From contig CAJNDS010002375.1 of assembly GCA_905221605.1 (NCBI GenBank), forward strand, positions 33,501 to 97,500: a DNA stretch of 64,000 bases, written 5' to 3'. Origin of the DNA: Symbiodinium natans (taxonomy: Eukaryota > Sar > Dinophyceae > Suessiales > Symbiodiniaceae). Positions 1 to 12,089 of the stretch are shown piece after piece (the stretch's first letter is position 1; each line of letters starts with the position of its first letter). The notes beneath the pieces were generated by a model, which saw nothing but the letters and a program-made list of their open reading frames with translations, was not told the origin of the DNA and did not search any database. The translations under genes and the position numbers were made by a program.

Positions 1-274
1 GTAACTTCTGACCTTACTCTGACCAACCAATGAGCCTCATGGTGACCATACTTGTCTAAAACTTGTATTAAATCTTCCATGTTCACCAAGTTGTGCCTCC
101 AGCCCCTGCCACCGGAGGGGTGTTGATGCCTGGCATGCCCGGGAGGGCGTTCATGAGGTTCTTGCCCGTCATGCGCTCCTGCCAGAGTTTTTGGGGAGTT
201 CAAGGCGTTGTCTCTCACCTGCCTCGAGCGATTGTCACCGTCATTGAAAATTGCCTCGTTCTTGTTCTGATTCC

Positions 275-328
275 CAAAACCCTAAACCCTAAACCCTAAA
301 CCCTGAACCCTGAACCCTGAACCCTGAT
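275..328 (-). repeat. Internal telomere-like array
   Basis: CCCTAAA units grading into CCCTGAA. Other short arrays not listed separately: 1135-1193, 5138-5190, 9872-9928, 12650-12735, 14297-14350, 25043-25068, 27590-27630, 42990-43015, 57640-57720. Confidence 0.9.
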
Positions 329-819
329 TTGATTGATGGGCACCCTTGGAGCCCTTGCTTCCCATCGGCTTTGCTTTCATTTTCTTTGGTGGTGTTGGGG
401 GGAGTTGGGGTGGGTGACATCTACAGGGGCTCTAATCGCTTGAACCCTGCGCCCGCACAGATTCCGTAGGCCTCGGGAGGCGCTTCATCTTCGCAGGCAA
501 GCATTTGGAGGACGGCTCCGTGCTTTCAGGCTCCACTGCAATGTGCGAGTATAGTCAAGTGGCGTGTGATTTCTAACGTCGGCCAGTTGGGATTCCCAGT
601 TGGCTCTGTGCTCCTTGCTGACATTGTTCCTCAAGTCTACACACCCCAACGCAGATGGGGCGGCTCGTGATGTTTCCATCACGCCAGACTGGTCCAAGGC
701 CCGAAGCAATCAAGCAAAACCAACCCCCCCCCCAAGGCTTCTGAGCGCTTCTCAAACAGTGCATAAGATGGTTGCCCGGCAGGTTCAAGTTGGACAATGA
801 TAAATCTACTTCTAACCTA

Positions 820-874
820 CTTGGAGGACTTAGGGGGCTTCGAAGTGCAGTTCTAAGTACCCTGAACCTCCAAG
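820..874. repeat. Fold-back element, family A (short copy)
   Basis: Starts CTTGGAGG and ends AACCTCCAAG with TA on both sides. The shortest copy of the family. Confidence 0.6.
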
Positions 875-1290
875 TAGGGTCCATAAATCCCCCTCCCCTC
901 CTTGTTGGCGTCTAGGAGCTTCTTGAAAGGATCCTCCTTCTCGATAGACCCGCCCTTGTCCTGCGCCAGGGTTCTGCTTTAGGTCCTTTATGACATTTGT
1001 AACTGTCATCATAACCAGGGCTTTTAGATCGTTCTGTCATATCACTTCTATGTTTTACTTACATTTTGCACCTTATACGAACTCTTTGTGCAGCTCAGTT
1101 GTGTATGCGCAAAGTACCCCTCCCCCCCCCATCCCCTAAATCCTAAACCCCAAACCCTAAACCCTAAACCCCAAACCCTAAACCCTAAACCCGAAAACCC
1201 GGATGTCCTGGCCCATGTTCATCTTCTCGGCCGTCCACCGGCGCTGGGTGGATTCGATCCTGAGGGCATACCTATAAACCCAATTAAGCT

Positions 1291-1390
1291 TGGGATGCTC
1301 CCCCTTATACTAGCAGTCCTTAATGGGGATGATAGGACCCCCCGAGTACAATCCCTGTTAAGGACTGTTAGTATAAGGGGGAACATCCCA
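1291..1390. repeat. Fold-back element, family B
   Basis: Left TGGGATGCTCCCCCTTATAC, right GTATAAGGGGGAACATCCCA. The inner arms GTCCTTAATGGGGA and CCCTGTTAAGGAC also pair. Confidence 0.88.
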
Positions 1391-1721
1391 ACCCAAAGTC
1401 GTCGAAGCAGCTTAAGGTGTAGGGTTGGGGCTTTAGGGTGAAGAGCCAATATCCTAAAGTTCAGGGCTTATGAGGGTTTTTTTTGCTGGGGCTTCTTGGG
1501 AGTACAGGCCTTAGCACCGTTGTTCGGGCCCCTAAGCCTCTCAGCATCCTGGATGGCATGCAACTTGTGAGCGCGTTTAGGTGTGGCACCTCTTTGCAGG
1601 AATTCGCCAAAATCAACCTGTACCATCCCAACCCTACCGGGTCCTATCGCCTTTTTGCACAAAGGGCCTGGAGTCGCGAGTCGCAACCCTTAAACCCGAC
1701 TGCCCAACAATCGAAGTCCCG

Positions 1722-1806
1722 AGGATCAGCGCCCAGGGCAGGTTCAGCTCCATACAGCGCTCTTGGTTCAGGCGCTCGAGCACGGCTGTGTTGGTGACGC
1801 CGTTGT
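1722..1806 (-). CDS. Exon, product unknown
   Basis: After AG acceptors near 1806 (AAAATCAGACCAG) the frame reads NGVTNTAVLERLNQERCMEL and LPWALILG with GC-rich third positions. No domain is recognised. Confidence 0.4.
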
Positions 1807-3303
1807 CCTGGTCTGATTTTCGTGATTATCGGGGGGATGTCGGGGGTTGGGCTGTTTCTTTTACGGTTAGCACGTACTGTTGGGTTTCCAGGGTTTCCGG
1901 TCCCTTTTTTCAGAGAACAGGGGCCTCGCCAGAAAAGACTGGACCACTTCCAGAAATGACCGGCTGTGAAGTTAGGCTAGTCGGGCTTTGATCTCTAGAG
2001 CTACTTCAAGTCTTTGTCGCCACCTGCACTGTGCAGTTTCGGGCTGCTCCAGTTCTAGGCTGTGACTGGTCTTACTCCCAAAGTTTAGGGTACCATTTTC
2101 GCCCCCCAAATTTCGACACCCCCTCCCCCAACCCCCGCAGCATCATATCAAGAGCCAGCGTCGACCATGAGCCTGAGCATGCGATCCGTGTGGCTGCTCA
2201 TCCCAAGAGTCACCAGGGTTTCTGCCACCAGCTCCGCCAACCTCAAAGACAGTTTCCGTGAGGGGAAGTTCCCAAGTCTGGTCTAAATTATACCTATTTA
2301 TGCGGTTTCCAAAAGGGCGGTTTGAGAAGGATCGTACACATGGTCCACGACTCAAAGTATCCAACTGAGCTTGTCTACAGAACCCCAAAGCTTGCGGGTT
2401 TTCGGACGTTGGGTACGAACACATAAGGCTTGAACTCAGAAGGCTGAAGCCCTGCAGCCCTGCGCAAGAAGGTGTAAGCTTATCTCCAAGTTCGCAATGC
2501 TTGCCCAGTGTTTCAAGCAATATATAGTAGTGTTGGGTTTAGGGTTAGCATTCTTCTTATTCCGCTGCCGACGGCCTTGCTTACGCTGAGGGCCACAGCA
2601 GTTGAAAGCCTTGACAACACCCAACACCTCCTTAGTAGCCCCGCAACCATATTCTGATGAGGGCACCCTTTTTGTGGGGTTGGGTTGGCTACCAATCCTC
2701 ATACCACCTCGCCCCATGTCGTATATTGATGTGGCTAAAGTCAGAAGGTACCCAAAATCTTGAAACTCTACGACCGCCTTCTAAGGCCTCAACATCCCAA
2801 CCCTATTACTAAACCCCCGAACCTTACAGTACTGACCCTAAACCCGAAACCCTAAACCTGAAATCCTCAGCAGCTGGGGAGCTTGAGCTCACTGTCGGCC
2901 TCCTCGCCTGAAACTGCTCTAAACTTCAACAACCGAGGATCCCTTTTAGGGTTTAGGGTTTCGGGCTTCGTTTAGGTCGTTTTCTCTAAAAATTCAGAAA
3001 CGGAGGATCCTTTCTTGGGGGTGTGGGGCGTAGGGTTTAGGGTTTAGGGGTCTTTCGAGGGTCTCTTGTCTTGTCTGATCTGTCCGATTCCGTTTGCGAA
3101 ATTGAAATATTTGTTTGACAGCCCTATATCAAACCCAAAGCCTCACTCGTCCCTAATCCACCCGAAAGCCGGAAAAAAAAAAAAAAACATGTTTCAACCA
3201 CGAGCTCTCTGACATGCCTGGATGGAAACAAGCACTCTTCCAACTCTGAACCCCAAACCCTCGCGACCCTAAACCCTTTGGAACCCAGACTCAGGGCATC
3301 AGC

Positions 3304-3364
3304 TCTAAACCCTAAACCCTAAACCCTAAACCCTAAACCCTAAACTAACCCTAAACCCTAAACC
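3304..3364 (-). repeat. Internal telomere-like array in a rhodopsin intron
   Basis: About eight CCCTAAA units starting six bases past the donor of the third rhodopsin exon. On the gene's strand it reads TTTAGGG. Confidence 0.9.
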
Positions 3365-3370
3365 GCCCAC

Positions 3371-4440
3371 CTTGACCAAGGCCGTAGTTCTCAGGGTTGA
3401 TACCACCGGAAATGCCCGAGGTGGCGGCCCGCTTCTTGAGGTCCTCTTCAGTCCTGAAGGAGGTTAGGGTTTGGGGTTTAGGGTCTAGGGTCTAGAGTTT
3501 AGGGTTTAGGGTTTGGTGCTTTGGGGCTTTGGGGCTTTGGGGCTTTGGGGCTTCGGAACGACGAGCTTGATATGCTTGGTGCTTGGGACACAGGGGCGTT
3601 TGTCCAAGGATCATCTCGTCCGAAGGGGAGAGGCCATACAGCTCGCGCGCAGACTCGATCTTGCGCTGGTGGACCATCTTCATGCGCTGCATCCAGATGA
3701 TGAAAGTGAACTTCGAAACGATGTTCAGCACGACCCAACCCATTTCGATGAGGAAAGGGTCAGTGATTACGCCGAAGCCCTCCACACTCAGGCTGAACCA
3801 CATCGGGAAAGGGAACCAGGTGACGATCAAGAGGATCGAGAGCTTGCGGTAGTCGGAGTCACCATGGAAAAGCGACTCCTCACCCTCGCTGTTCTCCTTA
3901 ATCTGAAGGGCATTGTGGAAGAACATGATGCTGGCCAGGCATAGACCGAAGCCGTACCAAGCAAAGCGCAGGGCATCGCCTGTGAACATCGAGGCGGTGC
4001 CACACAAGAGGACGGACACGGAGATGAGGGGCATCATGAAGCGCCTGTAGCTTGGCACACGGGAGCCTGCCAGGACCATCACATAACTTGAGCTTTTTTG
4101 CAGCGTTGCGTTGCATGACGGGACATCAGTGCTGCAAAAAAGAGCCAAACTCAGCCCTGCCTGCCAACACGACCAACTTCAACTGCATGATGGGGCATGT
4201 CAGGATCCACTCGATAGGTCTGGACAAGTTGAGGGTGAAGTTGTTCGCACGGCCGGGCAAGTCAAAGTCGTCGATTGCAGTGAGCTGCAGGATGTTGAAG
4301 AAGCCGGAAAAGAGGGCCACAGCAGTGCTGATGGTGGCACAGATATTGTGGCGCTGCTCCAGCGGTGCTTTCTGCGCCACGGCGACCTTGGAGTTGTTTG
4401 CGAAGATCAGCCACATGGCGAGCACCATAAAGCCAACTCC
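3371..4440 (-). CDS. Microbial (type I) rhodopsin, channelrhodopsin-like, multi-exon, partial
   Basis: Retinal-binding seven-helix membrane protein; light-driven channel, pump or sensor cannot be decided. Three exons are seen. Exon at 4161-4440 carries TM1, TM2 and TM3 with the motif RPIEWILTCPI, which matches the channelrhodopsin TM3 signature R-x-x-E-W-x-x-T-C-P. A 94-nt GC-AG intron (4067-4160) follows. The exon from 4066 to about 3600 carries TM4-TM7, including FFHNALQI, VEGFGVITD in TM6 and LNIVSK in TM7, where the Lys is the expected retinal Schiff-base residue. A third small exon (3371-3453) encodes a polar tail starting TEEDLKKRA and ends in a GT donor. Odd points: the TM7 counterion Asp four residues before the Lys is Asn, TM2 lacks the glutamates of cation channelrhodopsins, and TM4 has no Asp partner for the TM3 Cys. 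The N-terminal exon and the gene end are not identified. A bestrhodopsin-type rhodopsin domain is an alternative. Introns beside exon 3 are largely telomere-like repeats. Confidence 0.87.
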
Positions 4441-4726
4441 CTGCACAATCTGTGCCTTGGCTGGCTAGTAAAGTTTGATCACTTGCGGAGCCTGCCTGGT
4501 TGAAATTGGGAGAGCTGGGGAGGCAACGGAATTGGCAGAACTTCAGAACAGTGGGGGGGAGCTTGGGGGGGGGGGGGAGGGGGCGTGAGCAACTACCACA
4601 GCCGATATGCCCGACTTTGCCCCACGACAATCCGAGATCGCATGCAACACCCGAGGTGCCACGTTGTGGCCATCCGACAAGTCCACATTATCGGTGCCTC
4701 AGCGTCCCGGCCGTCTCTCGACATGT

Positions 4727-4768
4727 TTAGGGTTTAGGGTTTAGGGTTTAGGGGTTAGGGTTTAGGGA
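4727..4768 (+). repeat. Internal telomere-like array
   Basis: About six TTTAGGG units, upstream of the visible rhodopsin exons. Confidence 0.9.
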
Positions 4769-4888
4769 TCCAAGCAGCAATGTAGCAACACAATGGGGTT
4801 CCAACATTCAGGCGTAGGGAGGACCTGGTTGAGGTGGTGCGGAGAGCCGTGGCCCGTGGTATTCAGGCAGGTCGTGGTTGAGTCCACA

Positions 4889-5033
4889 CTTGGGGGGACA
4901 TGGTACGCAATTAATAACCCATTTGTGACTGTACTTTAAACCTACTTCTTAGCCCCTGAAGTGCCCTCATGTGCGTTTAGTTGGGCTATAAGTGCAGCTG
5001 TAATTGGGCTATTAAGCACCATGAACTTCCAAG
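4889..5033. repeat. Fold-back element, family A
   Basis: Left end CTTGGGGGGACATGGTACG and TTAATAACCC, right end GGGCTATTAAGCACCATG then AACTTCCAAG. Subfamily with GTAC-TTAATAACC arms. Confidence 0.8.
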
Positions 5034-5451
5034 CGCTTAACACGTGACACGTCGCGCTCTCGCCTACGTCCCTGCTCGCTCCGAATTCCAAAGCCCGCTC
5101 CCGCCTCAGTCCCTTGCACTGTAGAATCGAGTCTTCAACCCTAAACCCTATAAACCCTAAACCCTAGGCCCTATCAACCCTAAACCCTTTCTGGCTCTTC
5201 GCCACAGGATTGTTGCATTTGTCTCGGGGCTCGAAATTTCATTCCCGCCCTGGTCACATATGCGCATGCTCCCTCGGTGCAAAGATTGGAGTGCTCTTTG
5301 ACACTGTTTGGGTGTACTTTCTTGTGCCACCCGCCTAGCTGATGGTAACATTAGGGTTTAGTTTTTTCGGTACCCCCAAAAAGCCCTGGCAGTATGACAA
5401 CTGCAGGCCACCAGGCCCTCTGCCTGCAACCCGAAACATGCTAAGCCACAA

Positions 5452-5549
5452 CTTGGAGGTTCATGGGTAGTGATAAGTGGGCTATGTAGTGTACTTACAA
5501 TCCTACGTGTACTTACAATCCTACTGATAGCTACCCATGGACCTTCAAG
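5452..5549. repeat. Fold-back element, family A
   Basis: Left arm CTTGGAGGTTCATGGGTAG, right arm CTACCCATGGACCTTCAAG. Subfamily with GGGTAGTTATAA-type arms. Confidence 0.85.
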
Positions 5550-5554
5550 AAGGC

Positions 5555-5665
5555 AGACGCCGGGACAAGGGGCACTCGACAGTTTGCAGCCGGCGGGTCA
5601 GTTCATCGGCCACCTCATTGATAGCCGCCACAGCATCGAACAGCTTCTCCTGGTTCAGGCGTACA
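5555..5665 (-). CDS. Exon, product unknown
   Basis: The frame reads VRLNQEKLFDAVAAINEVAD and ELTRRLQTVE, probably helical. It stops within the adjoining fold-back element (5452-5549), whose end lies a few bases away. Confidence 0.4.
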
Positions 5666-6112
5666 CTGGGCGATCCGTGGCGTGAGCCTAAGAAGCCAAA
5701 TCGCCCCAAACTCCTGGCTGTTCAACACCACCGCATTCATGATGCCGGGCGCCGAGGGACGGAGGGGGACGAGCTGAACCGAAAACAAGGCTTTCCAGCA
5801 AGAATGACCCATACGTAGCACTTAACAGTTAGACCGCACAGCGCATGCTTTCGTTTATGAGCAACGTCACGGATGAGAAGGGGAGGGAGGGAGGGAGAAA
5901 GAGAGAGAGAGAGAGACAGACCTTCAAGACCTGTGCAGAATCGCTGGAAAGACAGCTGCATTCCTCAATCCTCCAAGCACGTGGCTTTTCCATGTGCCAA
6001 AGTGCCACGCGCCAGTTGCATCCAAGCCACCCGCTTGTGCTGGCGCCCTGTGGGGGATGTCTGTGATCAGTGTCTTAATGATACTCCAGTAGGCAAGGAG
6101 GTTCCCTAGAAG

Positions 6113-6249
6113 CTTCAAGGTGCTTAATAACCCAGTTGTAAGCGTACTTGTAGCCCAATTAGAACCACATTAGAGCACTTTTTTAGGGGCTTGTAAGTGG
6201 GCTATAAGGACAGCTCTAAGTGGGTTAGGAAGTACCATGAACCTCCAGG
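6113..6249. repeat. Fold-back element, family A
   Basis: Left arm CTTCAAGGTGCTTAATAACC, right arm includes GGAAGTACCATGAACCTCC. Diverged ends. A lone right arm (TACCATGAACCTCCAAG) also occurs at 6511-6528. Confidence 0.75.
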
Positions 6250-7795
6250 TCGGCTTGAGGGTGCTGAATTAGGCACTGCGGCCTATAGGCCCATAGAGTT
6301 CCACAACCACGACCTAACCATGCCTGGAAGCAAACGCACAATCGACCTCCTCCAAAGATTTGATACACCCAAGATCCCTCAAAAGAATCCTGAAGCCCTA
6401 AGCCCCTCTGACTCACAGAGGTAAAAGCCCTCTAAAGCCTAAGCCCTACACCCGAATGTGCGTGGAAACCATGCCAGCCAACAAAGACAAACCTAAACCC
6501 TACGTTCTAGGTACCATGAACCTCCAAGCATTCCCCTCAGCACTTGGCTGAGGGTTGGGTGGTCCGGGCTCAGCCTTCAAGAACAGCGAAGGTTTCTCTT
6601 GGGCACCCTAAACCCTAAACCCTAATCCCAAAACCTTAAAACCGAGATTGGGGGTCAGGGTGGGTCATAGGACTTGAAAGGCAAGCGTCTCAGATGTCTC
6701 AGTTGGCGTCGGCGGGGCAGATTCAGATGGCACCTGCACAAAAGGAGGACTGGGGGTCTTGCATATTTGGATGACGAAAACGGACTGCAAGATACCGACG
6801 TTGTGACCGACTTTCTGCTAGGGATGGGTCCAAGCAAGCGTGCCCTGCACGCTTTTTGTCAGCCTTAACCGAGGAGACAGAGACGTTGAACTCTCTCACT
6901 CTCGCCGTTTGAGCCGAGCAGAAGCCCACAGCTCGGCTTCAGAGATTCGAAACAATACAAATCAAACCGCATCAATTCTCTGCCCAGGCCCCCTGCTGCA
7001 GAATTCATTCCTTTCTGATAGCACCAGACAACTTGAATTTTACTTGCAACGTGCTCGAGCTGCATTCAAGAATATTGAATAATGAGACAGACTGAGGGCC
7101 ATGTGGGCAAGCCCCCACAGATGCTCATACAAGAGCCCTGATAGCCACCAATTCATTTCCTTGTCTGCTATGGAACGCCCAACATACCCATTACACATGC
7201 CTCTGTGTCATCCCAGAACGATGCCTCCAGTTTGGGACTTGCGGCTGAAGGTGACGTTGGAGTGCCGCCTTCGCGAAGGGCCCGGCTAATCGCGCCGAAA
7301 CTGACGTGACACATGCGGCGCATCTTCAGCCCCCCCAAGGCCTTCAGGGGTACAAAAGAAATACCCAGGACCCCAGCACACACACTAAGTTTAACGGCTC
7401 AAAGTTCAAATCCTCCGAACCCACCCGCCCGCCAGCCTTTCTTGGTCATGACTGCAGTAGGGCGAACGAAGATGCCGTGCTCTGGCTCGCACCTGCCCCC
7501 ACAGAACACCCAAAAGCCGTAACCGTACTGTTTTGATGGATGTATGATACAAGTCTTGCAGGGTCTGGGCTGCCATTTATTTAATTAGTCGAGCCCCACT
7601 GACAGTGACACGCCCCTCTCCCACCAAAAATGGATCTCAGAGGTGAAGGCAGGGGAAATCCGATTCTACTGTGAGAGCCACGACGTGATGCTGCCAATCA
7701 CTTAAGGGGATAGGGTTTCTGTCGGGTTCGGGGTGTTTTCCCTCCCGCGCAGCTGCACCTAAACCAGGCTCAGGACTCGGGTAACAAAGTACAAC

Positions 7796-7897
7796 TTTGG
7801 ATGTTCCCTCTTATACTATCAGTCCTTCATGGGGATTCCAATTGGGGTACGATTATAATCCCTATGAAGGACTGTTAGTACAAGGGGAACATCCCAA
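7796..7897. repeat. Fold-back element, family B
   Basis: Left TTTGGATGTTCCCTCTTATA, right ACAAGGGGAACATCCCAAAG. The inner part AGTCCTTCATGGGGATT matches the 1291 copy. Confidence 0.88.
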
Positions 7898-7930
7898 AGT
7901 ACAAGCCATATTCTGCCCTCTGCCCTTGTG

Positions 7931-7998
7931 AGACCCCTAAACCCTAAACCCTAAACCCTAAACCCTAAACCCTAAACCCTAAACCCTAAACCCTAAAC
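7931..7998 (-). repeat. Internal telomere-like array at a CAP-Gly exon end
   Basis: About ten uninterrupted CCCTAAA units, among the longest in the window. On the minus strand it begins with the GT used as predicted donor. Confidence 0.92.
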
Positions 7999-8073
7999 CG
8001 CTCAGGCCCACGCACAAAGTACACTTCGCCCTTGACGCTGCCGTTGTTCTTGCCGGCCTTCTTCTCCAGCCTT
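7999..8073 (-). CDS. Exon encoding part of a CAP-Gly domain
   Basis: The frame reads LEKKAGKNNGSVKGEVYF and a few residues more. GKNNGSVKG-x-x-YF is the diagnostic core of CAP-Gly domains, which bind the C-terminal EEY/F tails of tubulin and EB proteins (CLIP-170, dynactin p150, tubulin cofactors). Only this exon is seen; the rest of the gene is not identified. The predicted donor is the GT that begins a run of GTTTAGGG units (7931-7998), so the telomere-like array starts exactly at the exon end. The acceptor is uncertain. Confidence 0.6.
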
Positions 8074-8819
8074 TGCCATCAAGTTTTGGAGCACTCCCCC
8101 TAACACCCGTCATGTTTTCCTTTTGGGTTTTACGTAAGTTTAAGTAAAGATAACAAAAATCATGCTTAAGGGGCTGCAGAGCTACGGCTTCGAAACTCAG
8201 CAAATACGGGGGATAGCACGGAGTCTTGATCCGCAAGCTCGAAACAAGTTGATTTGGCGGCAAAACATCAGTCCTAAACTGCGCGACCTCATACGGTGAG
8301 TCTGCTGACCCACAGACTCAACGCCACATGTGTGTGAGTTTGCCAGACTTCATGTCCCATGTCTTGGGATTGCAACCGATTTCCACCTGTGAAAGAACAC
8401 AGCGAATGGTGCAAAGAACTTTGAGGTGTAAGGCAGCGGCTCTATTCCAAGCCAGTCGCCAGGGGCAAACTTCCTGGGAGCTTGCAGCATTGCACCACGA
8501 ACTAGTGTCTGTGGGCCGACAATAACATCTTACATATGATCCCGTTCTCGGTTCGCCAGCCCCCGTGCTCCACTAAACCCTGAACCTTAATTTAGTTAAA
8601 CCCAAAACCCATTTGTGCAGTCGTGTTCCCCTAAGCAGGTCCACTGAAAACGAAGGCCCCGGCGTCTGAAACCCTGATGCCTAGAGCGGTTCACTATCAA
8701 GGGCCGCTTGGAAACTGGTCCGAGTGGGTGCCACGGGCCTCGGAGGCTGAAACTCTATACCAACACTCTCGCTAGTTGTAGGTTGTCTTGGCCCCCTTGC
8801 TGGGCAATCTGTCACCCAA

Positions 8820-8912
8820 CTGGGAGGTTCATGGGTAGTTATAAGGGGGGTTAGAAGGAGGGCAACTCTACATAAAACTGGTTATAACCCGAACTACCCA
8901 TGAACCTTCAAG
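8820..8912. repeat. Fold-back element, family A
   Basis: Left arm CTGGGAGGTTCATGGGTAGT, right arm AACTACCCATGAACCTTCAA then G. Followed by TA. Confidence 0.85.
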
Positions 8913-9124
8913 TAAACCCTGCCTTTCAAAGCCGGACCTGAATACTGACAAGTCAGGGAGAGGGAAGTTTAGGCGTTTTGTCTTGTTGACCGTTTTTGCA
9001 TCCAGGACTCTCGCAGATTGCCGATAAAGACCGAAACCCCCCAAAGCCCGATCTCCCAAACCCTAAATACCGGCGCAAGCAGGTTTGGGTACCCTCTTTG
9101 GGGTTGCTATAACAAGGACGCTTT

Positions 9125-9256
9125 GGGGGGGGGGGCGGGGGGGTGGGGGCGGGGGTGGGGTGGGGGGGGGGGGGGGGGGGCGGGGGGGGTGGGGGGGGGG
9201 CGGGGGGGGGGGGGGGCGGGGTGGGGGGGGGGGGGGCGGGGGGTGGGGGTGGGGGG
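9125..9256 (+). repeat. G-rich tract
   Basis: About 130 bases of almost pure G broken by single C or T, followed by AACCCCCCCC. The frames across it are artefacts of composition. Confidence 0.95.
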
Positions 9257-10607
9257 AACCCCCCCCGTGTGAAAATGCACATGAATTAGATTAGGTTTGG
9301 TGTATGAACTGAGGCTTCTATTCTCCTTCATCATGGGGTGTAGAAATTAGGCTCCCCAAGTTAACTGCCCTGCAATCCGAGACCTTTGCCCGCAGGGTTC
9401 GTGCGAAGACCGCGCGTTCCTCCAACGCCGTGAATCATAAACACCAAGCCCTACAGCCCCAAACCCGAATCGTAAGGACCCAAATTTAAACTCCTATACC
9501 CCAAACCCCCAAACCCTAAACCTTAAACGGGATAGCTCCCAGAATGTACCAGGCCCGCGACGTGGTGCCAGCGAAGCGAACGACGCCATGAAGCTGCTGG
9601 TCGCTAACGCCTATGACCTGGGTGACAAAAGGCAAACGTGATGGGCTCCCGGTTGCAGGACTTTGGCCCTGAACAAAAATTCTGCGCTCTCGCCGTCACG
9701 ACCCTAAGTTTCTAGGGTTGAGGGTTCTTGTGGTTGAAACATGTTGAAACTAAAAAACAGCCCCATCGGAACCCTGCCAAACAAACCCATTTCCTTGCGA
9801 AGTGGCCCAGTGTGTGTACTGCGAAGGGCTTGACACGGGACCTTGAACCCTGAAACCTTAAAAGCAGCCGCACCCTAAACCCTAAACCCTAAACCCTAGA
9901 CCCTAAACCCCAAACCCTAAACCCTACCTTAAAAGCAGCCATGTGGCAACCTGATCACCCACCACGGCGCTCTTGGCATCCGGAGACGCCGGGGAGGAGA
10001 TCGACGCGCGCGTGGCCTGGGCTTACCGTAAACTCCAGAAAGTGGCCTTAGGGGGTTTACAGTTTAGGGCTCCGTCCAATAAAAAAGTGCCATAAAGGCC
10101 TTGGGGGAGGGGGGGAGCAATTTGTCTGACAATTCGCCTGCATCATCGTGGTCCGCTTCGTGGCCCGCAGAGCCATGGTGCTCGCGTTGGCTATGACTAT
10201 ATATGGGGAGATTCACCTGCGAAGGCCCAGAACTTCGGGAGCTGCGCTACTGTCCCTGTGCTTGAAAGACCTTCACCTCAAAAAAAATGCGCATTAAACT
10301 TACAGGGACGATGAAGAAGGTCGTTCCAAGTGCCCATGACAAGTTTAAGTGACAAACCGCATCTGCACCGAACAAATCACCGTCACCTTTGAGCCGACGT
10401 GGCTTTCAGGGTCGAGAGTTCACACTTGCTTAGGCGCAGTGTAGGTGTGGAGGATCGATGATCTAAAGACTCCTGCAATTTTCAACCAACATCCCTGTGT
10501 GCTACTTGACATTTCTCAAGCTGATGCGCTGCACTCGTCGTGCGCTGAGTATCAGAATGCACCACCATGGATCCTCCATGCCTTCTGCCCTCTCCCTGCC
10601 TTCCACT

Positions 10608-10648
10608 AAACCCTAAACCCTAAACCCTAAACCCTAAACCCTAAACCC
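10608..10648 (-). repeat. Internal telomere-like array
   Basis: About six CCCTAAA units before the acceptor of the exon at 10676. Confidence 0.9.
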
Positions 10649-10675
10649 CCACACATTTTTCACGCAACACAACAG

Positions 10676-10787
10676 CTGCATGCACTTCTGGCATGAGCGA
10701 GGTGGCATTCGCTATCTCCGTGACAGCGTGTCTCGTTTGAGAGGAGCCGTCATCGGCCGTGAGCCAGTCTTTGCGCTCGCTTCGTAG
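10676..10787 (+). CDS. Terminal exon, product unknown
   Basis: After the acceptor CGCAACACAACAG the frame reads FWHERGGIRYLRDSVSRLRG and IGREPVFALAS, then TAG. A CCCTAAA array lies 28 bp upstream, inside the presumed intron. Confidence 0.45.
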
Positions 10788-11995
10788 ATATTAGCGTGAC
10801 GGCAGTAATGTTCACTCGTGAAGAACAAAGTTCTGGTATGTAAGCCTAGAGTGTCTGTCCCCTGCAGGCCCTTGCTGGCAAGCTTCGTGGGATCGAGCTG
10901 CGCCTCCTGTGCTGCAAAAGTCGCAACATTAGAAGATCTGGATGTGAGGACTTACTGTCCGAGATGAACAGCTTTTGCCAGAAAGCAACCACTAGGCACA
11001 ACATAAACCCCAAAACCCGGTGGTCACTGTGTGCTTGAGCGAATCACACAAAGACCTGTAACCTGGCGGACTTCGAAGTTAACCTTTGGGATTCTAAGGG
11101 GATTACTACCCCAAAAAGGTTAAAGGCTACCTACCCTACTACTTGGTGCCAAACTTCGCAATTCCAACTCCGCATCTTTGGGAGTAGAGCGGATCAGTGG
11201 GTCAGTCACGCGGAGTCGCTCGACTCGGCTCGCGACTCTGAGCCCGAGCCCTGGCTTGACTCTGCTGCGTCTGACTTTCCATCGGCCTCCTGGGCAGTTC
11301 ACCAGGTCACTAGGATGGGCTATTAGGCCCCAAAACCCCCATAATGAACCCTATAGAGGGCCTTTTTTAGGGGTTATAGGGTATAACAGCTCGTCCTGGC
11401 AGAAAGACAATCTTCAACGCCCACGCAGTTTCTGGGGGGGGTGGAGGGTGGGAACACTTCAAATAGATCACGAGACATACGGCCAACTGTGCACGTGAAG
11501 CCATGCCGAGGACTCTTTCACTGTTATTCACTGTTGCATTGGCAAAAGGCAACGACTGCACCACCTGCAGAATTACCACCAGCATCACACCAATCACCAA
11601 TCTTGAGCTACGTCTGGACACCATGGCACACCCCGCCTGCTTCTCCTCAGGCTGTTCCGGCTCAGCATTGTCCTTTCAAGGCACCGTGAGCTGGGCAAGG
11701 CCAAACATTTAGGATCAGGGGTTAATGTGCCATTCTGCGCGTAGTCTCTCTTCTGCACTACATGCAACACCGGCAGGAGCAGCAGCACCAGCCCCAACAG
11801 CATACCCAGCCCCAGCACAGGCAACACCACCAAGAAGATCTAGGACCCACCCACCACCATCCACCATCAAACGCCAATCGCCAGCCCACCCTTCAGGAAT
11901 TTCCACGTGCTGTCATACCAGGGCTTCATGAGCTTCAGGAGCCCACAGAGGTCCAGATTTTGAAGTCAGATGTGTATGGGGGCATACTCTGACAG

Positions 11996-12089
11996 CTCGA
12001 ACCTGGCAATGGTGATTGTGATCGCGCTCCTCATCGTCCTCCTCTTCCAGAGCTTTGACGATCTCATTGCAGGCCTTGCAGCTCTATGA
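11996..12089 (+). CDS. Terminal exon encoding a C-terminal membrane helix
   Basis: The acceptor ACTCTGACAG is followed by a frame reading LAMVIVIALLIVLLFQSF and DDLIAGLAAL, then TGA. The hydrophobic run is long enough for one membrane span near the C-terminus. Upstream exons were not identified with confidence. Confidence 0.4.
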
